NCBI GenBank assembly: GCA_963662155.1 | Contig: OY759273.1 | Location: forward strand, 28,682,566-28,746,565 | DNA length: 64,000 bases | Direction of reading: 5' to 3' | DNA from: Lamellibrachia columna | Taxonomy: Eukaryota; Annelida; Polychaeta; Sabellida; Siboglinidae | Part shown: positions 12,520 to 22,167 of the stretch, piece after piece | How positions within the stretch are numbered: the stretch's first letter is position 1 | Layout: every line of letters begins with the position of its first letter | Notes under the pieces: generated by a model | Database searches by the model: none | The model's input: the letters and a program-made list of their open reading frames with translations, nothing else | What the model was told of the DNA's origin: nothing | Made by a program: the position numbers and the translations under genes

Positions 12520-13381
12520 CGTCACTGACTGGATAACGTCACTTGCATGGTGTCATCGCTGTCGTCTCGGATCTATTGTGCAACGAGGTCGAATAGACAA
12601 TGCAGTCGTCGCGTGGAACTGAATTGCGGACACTGAGTCTGTGTGGACTGCAGAGTTGCACCACAACATCAGATTCATCATCCCAGCTAATTTATGGTCA
12701 ACACAAACATTTTATCGTGCAGCATTGAAGGTTTAGGCAGCATCACCGTTGACGGACGTGTAACTGATCAACACGGCTTGTCACTCACTGAAAGGCCAAG
12801 TTTGAAATGCGAAGACCAAATATAAACTTTTAAATTAATGCATTTTATCAGCAGGCTCAGTGCTGAGGTAAGGTGTCATTACAATAATACCAGGTGCTAC
12901 CAAGTTCATAGAAATAATGTGTGGTGGTTCAACATGTTTCACAAGCATTTAAAGAATCAGTTGTTTGATTAAATTCTTAAATAATTGACTGTAAAAAATT
13001 ATTTTGGCAAATGGGTTTGATTAGGTTTTACAGTTTTACATTTTACAGTTCTTAAGGATTTATACCAAGTGGGTGATTGATTTAAATTTTTAACAATCCT
13101 GTTTTAAAATAGGTAATAGGTTGTTCTGTGTTGCTGTAATAATAATTGATGCAAGCCTTCACGGTGTGTGTAGTTCTTCAGTTCAGTATGGGTACAGGCA
13201 GATCTTGCAGCATTGCAGCAGAACCACACAATTCACTTGTGATAACATCAGGTTGGGTGATTCTCACGAAGACCAATAATGTGTAAACTCTGTGCACACC
13301 ATACCACTCCATGCGAGATAGGATATACATACAGTAAGTAACGATGTGCATATGCAGCATCTACGAGTATATTTATACATA
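12520..13381 (+). other. Probable 3' UTR and downstream flank of the proline-rich gene
   Basis: Follows the TGA at 12517-12519. No canonical AATAAA was found close by, so the transcript end is not placed. No other feature was seen. Confidence 0.4.
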
Positions 13382-13684
13382 CCGTATTCAACCTATTAAG
13401 CATACATGCCCTAATTAGCGTACACCCCCTATTTATTCAGCAGGATCCGTAATTATTGTAATTTGAGTAGTGTGGAACAACTGAAGTGGCACCATCTGGT
13501 GTTAACCAGTTGGCACCACTTTTCAGTTTCAGTTCTACACTAGTCACCAAATGACACCGTTAAACAGTTACCTTATTGTCCAGAGAAAAAAAATCGATGT
13601 AAGCTTCTAAGAACAGATTCCTTGACATTTTTCAATGGCCCAATTTTGTTCGAGTGTGTTGCACACCTATTAGGTTGAATACGG
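13382..13684. mobile_element. MITE with TA target duplication
   Basis: The ends CCGTATTCAACCTA and TAGGTTGAATACGG are inverted repeats, flanked on both sides by TA. An internal palindrome surrounds GGTGTTAACC (about 13475-13525). The short TA target suggests the Tc1/mariner-pogo group; there is no coding capacity. Confidence 0.75.
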
Positions 13685-14234
13685 TATATATGATTTGCAG
13701 AGAATACTCTAGGTTATATAACTTTTATAGTATATAGTACCCTATGCACATTCCAGTATAAAGTTACGTCCGCATCCATCTGGCATTTCAGTGAAGTAGG
13801 AACTGCAATCATGAAGTGAGATATCAGTATAAATACTTTGTGTGTTTATTGTGAATTTGTTCAGTGTCTGATCTGTTAAATATAGCTGGATATATATATT
13901 TAAGAACAGAGACTTTTAATGTTTCTTGCAGGATGATTGTGATGTGGTATTGCATGAAGGTTGACTATGTAAGGACAGAGTTGTTTTAAGTTGTACATAT
14001 CATCAAAGCCTCTATAGTGGTGTTGGTCTGACATGATGCGCAAAAGAACAATGCATATCTTTTTACATCAAGGTTTATACGTATGCATGTACTGGATAGG
14101 AGTAAATTAATGTCATTTTGTAATATAGTGTTGTTTGTTTTTTTACTGTACACAATACGCCACTGGCTGCCAAGTCGGCTTACAATTCACCACAAACAAG
14201 TTACTGATTCTCGTAATCTGCATCGTTTATAGAA

Positions 14235-14350
14235 AGAAAGAAAAGTTAGTTCTTATATAACGCAGTATCCAGTTCTTGGGACTGTTCAAAGCTCTTTACA
14301 CTTCACCCCCGGCAGACCTGTTCATTCCAATACAATATCAACTTCTCTAG
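14235..14350 (-). mobile_element. SINE, tail half, split by the CR1 insertion
   Basis: This matches the tail part of the SINE at 58115-58400 (shared GGCAGACCTGTTCATTCCAA). Its continuation resumes at about 19080, on the other side of the CR1 element. Confidence 0.65.
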
Positions 14351-14500
14351 ATTTAACAAGATTTGCCATCCAAGCCAAAGGCCCAGATGGCAAGTGGACA
14401 AGGAAGCCATTGGCTTATCGAGAGTCCAACAATGTTCATCTACTTATAACCCGCCCTCCTGAGATATGTGTCAACCTTGTTTTTAAACATATTCACGCTG

Positions 14501-17287
14501 CTAGCAGTTACACAATCTGTTCCATTCATTTATTGTCCTCTGTGAGAACGAGTGCTTCCTGATGTCCAATCTACATTGATCCTTTACTAATTTTACCTCA
14601 TGTCCTCTAGTTCTGCTATCCTTCTTGAGTGAGAAAAACATATTTCTATCAATATTTTCATACCCATTCAATATCTTAAAAACTTCAATCTGATCTCCTC
14701 TTAACCTCCTTGTCTCTCTTGTTAAACCACATTCTTTCAGGCGTTCTTCATAACTAAGGTCTCTCAGTTCTGGAATCATTTTAGTTGCTCTCCTTTGTAT
14801 GCGTTCAAGCGTATCTATATCCTTCTTACGATATGGTCTCCATGCTTGTATACAGTATTCTAAATGAGGTCTAACTATTGCTTTATAAAGAGGTATAATT
14901 AACTTTTTTCCCTTGTATGTTATGTTTCTTCTAATCAATCCAAGAATTTGATTACCCTTTGAAGCTGCAATACCACACTGCTCTGAAACTTTCATATCAG
15001 CGCTTATTGTAACTCCTAAGTCCTTTTCTTTTAAGGTAGTACCCAGAACAGTATCTCCCATTTTATAGTTTACATTCAAGTTCCTATGTCCTGTATGTAG
15101 GCATTTACATTTCCCAAAATTGAACAACATCTGCCATTTCTCAGACCATTTCACTAATCTGTCTAGATCGTTTTGTAAATGTTGTTTATCACCATCAGTA
15201 TTAACCTTTCTAAACAGTTTTGTGTCATCCGCAAATGTCAGTACGTTACTTGTTATACTGTCGTCCAAGTCATTGATATAAATTAAGAATAATATAGGTC
15301 CTAATACTGATCCTTGAGGTACCCCACTCAAAACCGATTTCCAATTTGAAACTTCTCCATCTACTACAACTCGTTGTCTTCTGTCAGTCAGCCATTGTTC
15401 TATCCAGTCAGTTATGCTATCCCCGATACCATGGGCTTTTAATTTAAGTAGTAATCTTTGATGTGGCACTTTGTCAAAAGCTTTCTGAAAATCTACTACT
15501 GGCGATCCCACGTCTATCCACTTAGTGATTTCTTCCAAAAAACATAACATATTTGTTAAGCATGACCTCGCTTTAAGGAATCCATGTTGAGATGAATTTA
15601 ATAATTTATGCTTAACGAGGAAGTCCACCATATGGTCTTTAATTAACCTTTCTAATAATTTACAAATCACTGACGTTAAACTCACTGGTCTGTAATTCTC
15701 TGACTTATTTCTCGAACCCTTTTTAAATAATGGTATGATGTTTGCTTCTTTCCATTCAAACGGAACAACTCCCTCTTTTAATGACAAGTTGAATACTCTT
15801 GCAAGTGGTATACTGATTTGTTCTACTGTTTCCATTAGTAATTTTGGAGGAATCCCATCCACTCCCGGTGATTTGTTATCCTTCATTGCCTTTATTTTCT
15901 TAGCTACCAATTCTGGAGTTACAACTAACGGACCTAAATAGTCAGATTTAGCCCCCTGAAATTTAGCATCAGCAACTGGTAATGAACTAATATCTTCTTT
16001 GGTAAACACTGAACTGAAGTAACTATTTAGGTCTTCCGCCATTAAAAACCCCTGTGATATTATATTTCCAGCACTGTCTTCTAGAGGTCCAACCTTGTCT
16101 TGTACGTTTTGTTTACTCCTGACATATGCATAAAAACTCTTGCTGTCATTTTTTATGTTACATGCTAGTTTTTGCTCATAGCTTCTTTTAGATTGTCTGA
16201 TTTCAGTTGTAGCTGCATTAAGTGCCTCTTTGTATTTTGCATAGTCTTCGTCCTTTCTGGTATGCCTATAAACCCTCCACATAGTTTGTTTTAGCATTAT
16301 TTTTCTAATAGCTTCTTTTGACAAGTGTTTCTTTCTACACCGTTTTCCTTGTTTTTGGAAGGGAACAAATTTATCGATGATACTCTCAATTTCATATTTT
16401 AGAATATTCCAACATTCAATTGCGGTCTTATTCATCAGCATGTTATTCCAATCTAGCTTTGCTAAGTATTTTCTCATATCTTTGTAGTTACCTTTGTGGA
16501 AGTTTCTCTTGTACATTTTCTTATTTTTACTTTCTGATTTTACATTGATGTCAAAATGTATTTGATTATGGTCACTATTACCCAATGGTTCAAATATTTT
16601 TACATTGTCCACTAATTCTTTTTGTGATGACAAAACTATATCTAATACATTTTCTCCCCTGCTTGGTTCTAGTACGTGCTGAGTAAGAAAGCTATCCTGG
16701 ATTAAAAATAGAAATTGTTGGTCCTCAATCCCTGTGCTCTCTAGAGAATTCCATTGTATGTGTCCATGGTTAAAATCTCCCATTATGATACATTCCCCTT
16801 TACTAACTTCCTTTATAGCGTTTTTTATTTTTGTGTTGTCCTCTTTGTTTATGTTTGGACTTCGGTAAACTAATCCAATGGTTAATTTTGAATTTCCTGA
16901 AACAATTTTGCACCAAACAGCTTCATCGCAACCTGCTTCCCTTTCTAGTTTTATTTCATAAGCCTGAATAGATTCTTTAACATATAAAATAACTCCCCCG
17001 CCCCTTCTTCCTATTCGATCTTTCCTAAACATTTCATATCCTGTCAGTCCTAATTCCGCATCTGTTATATCTATGTTGGCCCATGATTCAGTTATACCAA
17101 TTATGTGAGGGTCAATATCTTCTACCATAATGTTTAATTCGTTTTTCTTATTTACTATGCTCCTTGCATTTAAACATACGCATCTATAACCTTTTTCAGA
17201 GATGTTTTTCGGATGATTTGATATTGGTTTATCTGTGCTAGTGGCCTCTTGTTCTGCTTGAGACACCTCTAGGTAACCCCCCTGCAC
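14501..17287 (-). CDS. CR1 ORF2: AP endonuclease and reverse transcriptase (928 residues)
   Basis: A single open frame. The N-terminal endonuclease shows CLNARSIVNKKNEL (about residue 35), MGDFNHGHIQWNS and the terminal GNSDHNQ motif. The reverse transcriptase follows with NYRPVSLTS, motif A as VVDFQKAFDKVP (about residue 597), SGVPQGSVLGP and the catalytic FADD (about residues 685-688). The C-terminal domain ends at NEWNRL. Compared with the usual CR1 text around motif A, four or five residues before DFQKAFD appear deleted in frame. Compared with the copy at 6100, an 11-base deletion near 14515 shifts the frame and removes the last residues. Activity is doubtful even though the frame is open. 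Confidence 0.85.
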   Translation of the reverse strand: MQGGYLEVSQAEQEATSTDKPISNHPKNISEKGYRCVCLNARSIVNKKNELNIMVEDIDPHIIGITESWANIDITDAELGLTGYEMFRKDRIGRRGGGVILYVKESIQAYEIKLEREAGCDEAVWCKIVSGNSKLTIGLVYRSPNINKEDNTKIKNAIKEVSKGECIIMGDFNHGHIQWNSLESTGIEDQQFLFLIQDSFLTQHVLEPSRGENVLDIVLSSQKELVDNVKIFEPLGNSDHNQIHFDINVKSESKNKKMYKRNFHKGNYKDMRKYLAKLDWNNMLMNKTAIECWNILKYEIESIIDKFVPFQKQGKRCRKKHLSKEAIRKIMLKQTMWRVYRHTRKDEDYAKYKEALNAATTEIRQSKRSYEQKLACNIKNDSKSFYAYVRSKQNVQDKVGPLEDSAGNIISQGFLMAEDLNSYFSSVFTKEDISSLPVADAKFQGAKSDYLGPLVVTPELVAKKIKAMKDNKSPGVDGIPPKLLMETVEQISIPLARVFNLSLKEGVVPFEWKEANIIPLFKKGSRNKSENYRPVSLTSVICKLLERLIKDHMVDFLVKHKLLNSSQHGFLKARSCLTNMLCFLEEITKWIDVGSPVVDFQKAFDKVPHQRLLLKLKAHGIGDSITDWIEQWLTDRRQRVVVDGEVSNWKSVLSGVPQGSVLGPILFLIYINDLDDSITSNVLTFADDTKLFRKVNTDGDKQHLQNDLDRLVKWSEKWQMLFNFGKCKCLHTGHRNLNVNYKMGDTVLGTTLKEKDLGVTISADMKVSEQCGIAASKGNQILGLIRRNITYKGKKLIIPLYKAIVRPHLEYCIQAWRPYRKKDIDTLERIQRRATKMIPELRDLSYEERLKECGLTRETRRLRGDQIEVFKILNGYENIDRNMFFSLKKDSRTRGHEVKLVKDQCRLDIRKHSFSQRTINEWNRLCNC

Positions 17288-17289
17288 TT

Positions 17290-18500
17290 CTAGTTTAAAG
17301 AATGTTTACTTCCAAAAATATTTGTCATTGTACCCAAGTCACTATCTACTGCTGCTGAAAGTTTGTCCGCGAATACTGCCGCCCCCTTTCCACTTAAATG
17401 AAGCCCATCCTTCATGTACATATCAGCCCTCCCAACAAAACTTCCCCATAAATCCACCTTCCTCTTCCCTACATAACTTCTGGACTAACATGTTAATTGC
17501 CATCCCCCGACAATTTCGATATTTGTGACCCCTCCTGCCCATTACAGGTAAAATCCCTGACAGTATTACCTGCTCAACCCGCGTCTGTTTTAGTGTTCTG
17601 ACCAACTGCCTATATTTCCTAACTATGGCAGTTGTACCCTCCCTCTCTACGTTATTTGTCCCTACGTGTACTAAAACAGATCCACCCTTACCCGAGCCTA
17701 CGATGTTTTTTACCCTCTCAGTTATCGCCTCTATTTTGGCTCCAGGCAAGCAGACCACCACATCATCTCCCTTGTTTAAGACTCTGTCGGTCTTCCTAAC
17801 TATCGAATCCCCCACAAACACCCTCGCTCTCTTCCTCACCCCCTCTATCACTGCTGCAGAATAACTCTTCCGTTCGATCCCCTCCATCACATTCTGTCCT
17901 GACCCCTTCCCTCCTGTCTCCTTCGCTCCTGTCTCCCCAACTTCCCACTCCTTTGCTCTTGTCTCTCCCACTTCCCTCTCCTTCACTCCGGTTGTTTTCC
18001 CTCCCGTCTCCCCCACTCCCTTCTCCTTCCCTCCTGTCTCCCCCACTCCCTTCTCCTTCCCTCCTGTCTCCCCTACTACCCTCTCCTTCGCTCCGGTTGT
18101 CTTCCCTCCCGTTCCTTTCCTTCCCGTCTCCTTACGTCCTGTCTCCCTACGACCTGTCACCTGCCCTCCTCTCAGCTTCCTCCCAGGCTGCGGTGAGCTC
18201 TCCCTAGCATCTCGTGTCTTTCCCCACTTTATCATCTACTGTTCCCCCACCGGAACTACTGGCACAACCCCCCTGTTCCCTTCCCACCATTGCCACAACG
18301 AGCAGCCTCAGCTCTTCCAACTCCACCTCTAGTTCCTTCATCTTCGTACATCCCCTACACTAAAAACTAAAACTATCTGCCTGGACCTCAGCCCAGGACT
18401 TCTCGCACCCAGACTTGACGAAGTCCACCCAGTTACTGCAACTGCCACAAATTAAGTGCCTTGTGGCCTTTAACTGCCGTTTGCACGGCGCCATCATAAA
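17290..18500 (-). pseudogene. CR1 ORF1 with PHD-like zinc finger and SGNH esterase domain, disrupted
   Basis: Reading on the minus strand from about 18496, a Cys-rich start (CGSCSNW ... CRGC) resembles the zinc-finger of CR1 ORF1; a TAG stops it. A frame change near 18225 leads into the open segment 18235-17423. This has a Gly/Lys/Glu repeat region (GETGGKEKG) and then an SGNH hydrolase fold: VFVGDSIVRKTDR holds block I (GDS), VLVHVGTNNV holds the Asn block. A one-base insertion near 17440 shifts the frame, so the final DGLHLS block with the catalytic Asp and His is read in another frame (17430-17290). The protein is therefore not made intact. Confidence 0.75.
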
Positions 18501-19079
18501 ATTTAGTTTTAATTAGTTTGCTACGTTAGCCTTGAATAAGGCTGTTTTGTGATCAAAAGAACACTTTAGTCTGATATACTTGCTAACTGTGTCTTCTATT
18601 AACCTCGCATGAGAAAAAAAAAACCTGCCACCTAGCGAATACGGAGAACACTGTGTAACAAAACAACGAAGTCAGTGTGTACTAATTTACGCTAAAATCC
18701 TGCTGTTAATTCCTTTTTACCGAAAACGTTTACTACCACTATGTCAGATATTACCTTATGTATGTAATTTAAGTAAATAGATCACTTTATCTTATATATA
18801 TATTAGCCAATGTAAACTATTCACTATGCTATCTCAATTTTCGAATAGTAAACAACCCTATTATCGCTCGCTTAATTCCCTGACAGAATCCGAAACTAAA
18901 TTACTCTAAAATACTCCCTCTGACTAATAATTAACAAAACCTGTTTCCTACTATATGTCTACAATACATTTGTGTATAATATATATTCAATAGTAATACT
19001 TATTCTATTTGATATACCGCGTTTTTCTGTAAATGATCTACACCAAATTCAAGTCGCTGCACCAAGTCCAAGACCAAGT

Positions 19080-19260
19080 AGCCGGAAAACATTCGGCCAC
19101 ACTGCAATTACTGCACGAAGATGATTTGTTCATATCCACCTCAGCCTGTAGCCAGGTACTCATTTATACTGCTGAGTGAACTGTGGCAAAGTGGGGTGAA
19201 TGAAATTGCCAAAGTTTCGAAACGGCAACAAAAGGATTTAAACTTGGGTTCTCTTAATTG
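19080..19260 (-). mobile_element. SINE, head half, on the far side of the CR1 insertion
   Basis: GCAATTACTGCACGAAGATG and TGTAGCCAGGTACTCATTTA match the SINE at 58230-58300. The tRNA-like head follows with a degenerate B box on the minus strand (near 19235-19250), then merges into the 45-bp array. Confidence 0.65.
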
Positions 19261-19800
19261 AAAGTCTGGCATTCTAACCGCAATGCCACCACCCACAGTG
19301 GAATTAAAGTCTGGCATTCTAACCGCAATGCCACCACCCACAGTGGAATTAAAGTCTGGCATTCTAACCGCAATGCCACCACCCACAGTGGAATTAAAGT
19401 CTGGCATTCTAACCGCAATGCCACCACCCACAGTGGAATTAAAGTCTGGCATTCTAACCGCAATGCCACCACCCACAGTGGAATTAAAGTCTGGCATTCT
19501 AACCGCAATGCCACCACCCACAGTGGAATTAAAGTCTGGCATTCTAACCGCAATGCCACTACCCACAGTGGAATTAAAGTCTGGCATTCTAACCGCAATG
19601 CCACCACCCACAGTGGAATTAAAGTCTGGCATTCTAACCGCAATGCCACCACCCACAGTGGAATTAAAGTCTGGCATTCTAACCGCAATGCCACCACCCA
19701 CAGTGGAATTAAAGTCTGGCATTCTAACCGCAATGCCACCACCCACAGTGGAATTAAAGTCTGGCATTCTAACCGCAATGCCACCACCCACAGTGGAATT
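19261..19800. repeat. 45-bp tandem array, 12 copies, derived from a SINE tRNA head
   Basis: Twelve copies of a 45-bp unit beginning AAAGTCTGGCATTCTAACCG, almost identical (one T for C near 19560). Read on the minus strand each copy contains GGCATTGCGGTTAGAATGCC, which looks like an A-box-bearing tRNA 5' half. Because 45 is a multiple of three, several frames stay open on both strands; none is a real gene. Confidence 0.9.
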
Positions 19801-21479
19801 AAAGGCGCAGTCTGTTTTTATTGTGAAATGATGTTATGTAATATAAACTATATCTATTCTGACATCTCAACTGCCAAAAGGTGTCTTATTGAATCACCAT
19901 TGTTTAATATAATTATGAATCAACCTTGCTGTTGTAAACGTGATGTTCTGAGCAAGGAAACATTCAAATTATAGTCCAATAAGTCAAATTATATAAAGAA
20001 ATTGTGCTTGATTAAAAAAATTGGGCAGTCAAAATGTTAGAACAGATAATTGTTTACACAGAATAACATTATTTTATGATAAAAACACCCTGTGTGGTCC
20101 AACATGGTCCTATATTCGATTGGTCTTTCAAGCTTTCAATATTATACTACTGATAGTATTTTTTTAATTAGTATTAAAATTTCTGATGTGGTCATAATAC
20201 CACGATGGTCTTAATTCCAAAATGGTCATAATTAGGAACTGTGTAGATCATATTAATATTGTAAGTACTGGGAATGTCACATTTTTAGATGGTCACTGTA
20301 CATGGTAGTCATTAGGTGGGGTCCTACTCGAATATAAATGGCACTTATGTCTTGCAGGACACACAAAGCCACACTGCGATAGATAAAAATGCCACATCTG
20401 AAAGCACAAGAATGTGCAGACAAATAGTTTTATTATCTTCACTATCAAACCAGTATGTTTCATTTAAAACTTGTGCTTCAACGAGAAAAGCAGTCTTAAA
20501 TAACCACAATTTATAACCAACACTGTACATGTGTACTATGATTTAACAAGTTTTTCATCTAAAATAGTAAAAAAGCTGTTGCATAAATTTCTGATGACAT
20601 TATTGGCATTCCATGAATTCCAAACCTGGACCCCACCACACATCACACTGTTCAATTTCAGTGCCTACTGGGCACTTTCACTATCAAATAAAACTACGCA
20701 TTGACATAGTGTAATATTTACATCATGTCACACATGCTTATACAACATAAAACTGGACTGCACAAATAACATAAATCTGTGATCCATAGAAACCCCAAAC
20801 ATCCGACTACACTGATCATTATCAGTTCAGTTCTAGTCCAGTTCCAGTACTGGTACACGTGATGACATCTACGCATGCAGCTTCACATATTAATCAACTA
20901 ACCATGATTGTACATTAAAACAAAATGTAAGTGAGCAAATTCTACTTTCTTGTTGTAAACACCACGAAGGCCTTACAAACTCACGACTTGTGAACTGCCT
21001 TCATGTTTGGCAACATACAAACATTTAACAAACCATGCAGCAGTAAAACTATCTCCTCTATTAAATTTTTCAGTTGTTTCATTTCAAACATCTCGAAGCA
21101 ACAGTACTGACTAATGCCTGCTGGCTCGCTTATGCAAATGTGTTTTTGTAAGTTTTGATGACAACTGGACAAACTATGAAATTAGTTTTGGTTTGACCGA
21201 ACTGAAAAAATGTGGCTACATTTAGCCCACCTCTATACAGTAAGAATAAACTATTAACACTTTTGCAATTTACCTGATCTAATGACCAGCGTCAATGGTT
21301 TAGATGTTTCAAAAAGCATAGACTTTTTATTAAAATGACTGTTCGTGTTACTTAAACTATTCACACACTAGATTTGAACATCAATGAACTTGATCTGACA
21401 TGGGTCATCTGCAAAGTTTGTTGTCAGTTGAAAACCACTGCAACTTTCCAGCTGTCTTGTTTTCAAATAAGAGCAATAG
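19801..21479. other. Intergenic stretch with no recognised feature
   Basis: AT-rich sequence between the SINE-derived array and the next minisatellite. Only short unrelated reading frames are present. Confidence 0.5.
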
Positions 21480-22010
21480 TTGTCACAACACGTCTGTCGC
21501 AACAATATATCTGCTGCAACAACACGTCTGTCGCAGCAATATATCTGCTGCAACAACACGTCTGTCGCAGCAATATATCTGCTGCAACAACACATCTGCC
21601 GCAGCAATATATCTGCTGCAACAACACATCTGTCGCAGCAATATATCTGCTGCAACAACACATCTGTCGCAGCAATATATCTGCTCCAACAACATGTCTG
21701 TTACAGCAAAATATCTGCTGCAACAACACATCTGTCGCAGCAATATATCTGCTGCAACAACACACCTGTCGCAGCAATATATCTGCTGCAACAACACATG
21801 TTACAACACAGCTGTCACAACAACACATCTGTTGCAACAACAAAACTGTCACAATAACACATCTGTTGCAATAACAAAACTGTCACAATAACATATATGT
21901 TGCAACACCACAGCTGTCGAAACAACACATCTGTACAACACATCTGTTGCAACAACATGTCACTACAACACATCTGTCGCAACAGCACATATATTGCAAC
22001 AACACAGATG
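21480..22010. repeat. 17/34-bp minisatellite
   Basis: A 34-bp unit made of two related 17-bp halves (AACACGTCTGTCGCAAC and AATATATCTGCTGCAAC types). It is regular from 21490 to about 21790 and decays to the right. It sits 160 bp downstream of the zinc-finger gene stop. Confidence 0.85.
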
Positions 22011-22167
22011 TGACACTATTGCTTGCTGAGACAGACTTGCTGATGGAATATTTGACTAGGCATGGCATATTAGGTAACGTGTAATCATTTTAGTTTCCTT
22101 GCATTAAACAAACCATACTGTAGCAACTAATGTAAATGATGCTACATATAATGTTCATAGTCCACAA

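Larger units (their letters stand above)
14351..19080 (-). mobile_element. Near full-length CR1 LINE
   Basis: About 4.7 kb on the minus strand, with 5' UTR (about 18500-19080), ORF1 (about 18500-17290, broken) and ORF2 (17287-14501, open), then the 3' UTR shared with two truncated copies in the window. The outer limits are set by the interrupted SINE: its tail half ends near 14350 and its head half resumes near 19080. Length and two-ORF layout fit CR1. Confidence 0.8.

Noticed and set aside
19141..19974. Overlapping frames of 177-238 residues on both strands
   Set aside because: The 45-bp unit is a multiple of three and has no stop, so several frames stay open by arithmetic.
21368..21891. 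Cys/Gln/Leu-rich frames on both strands
   Set aside because: They arise from the 17/34-bp minisatellite and share no features of a real protein.
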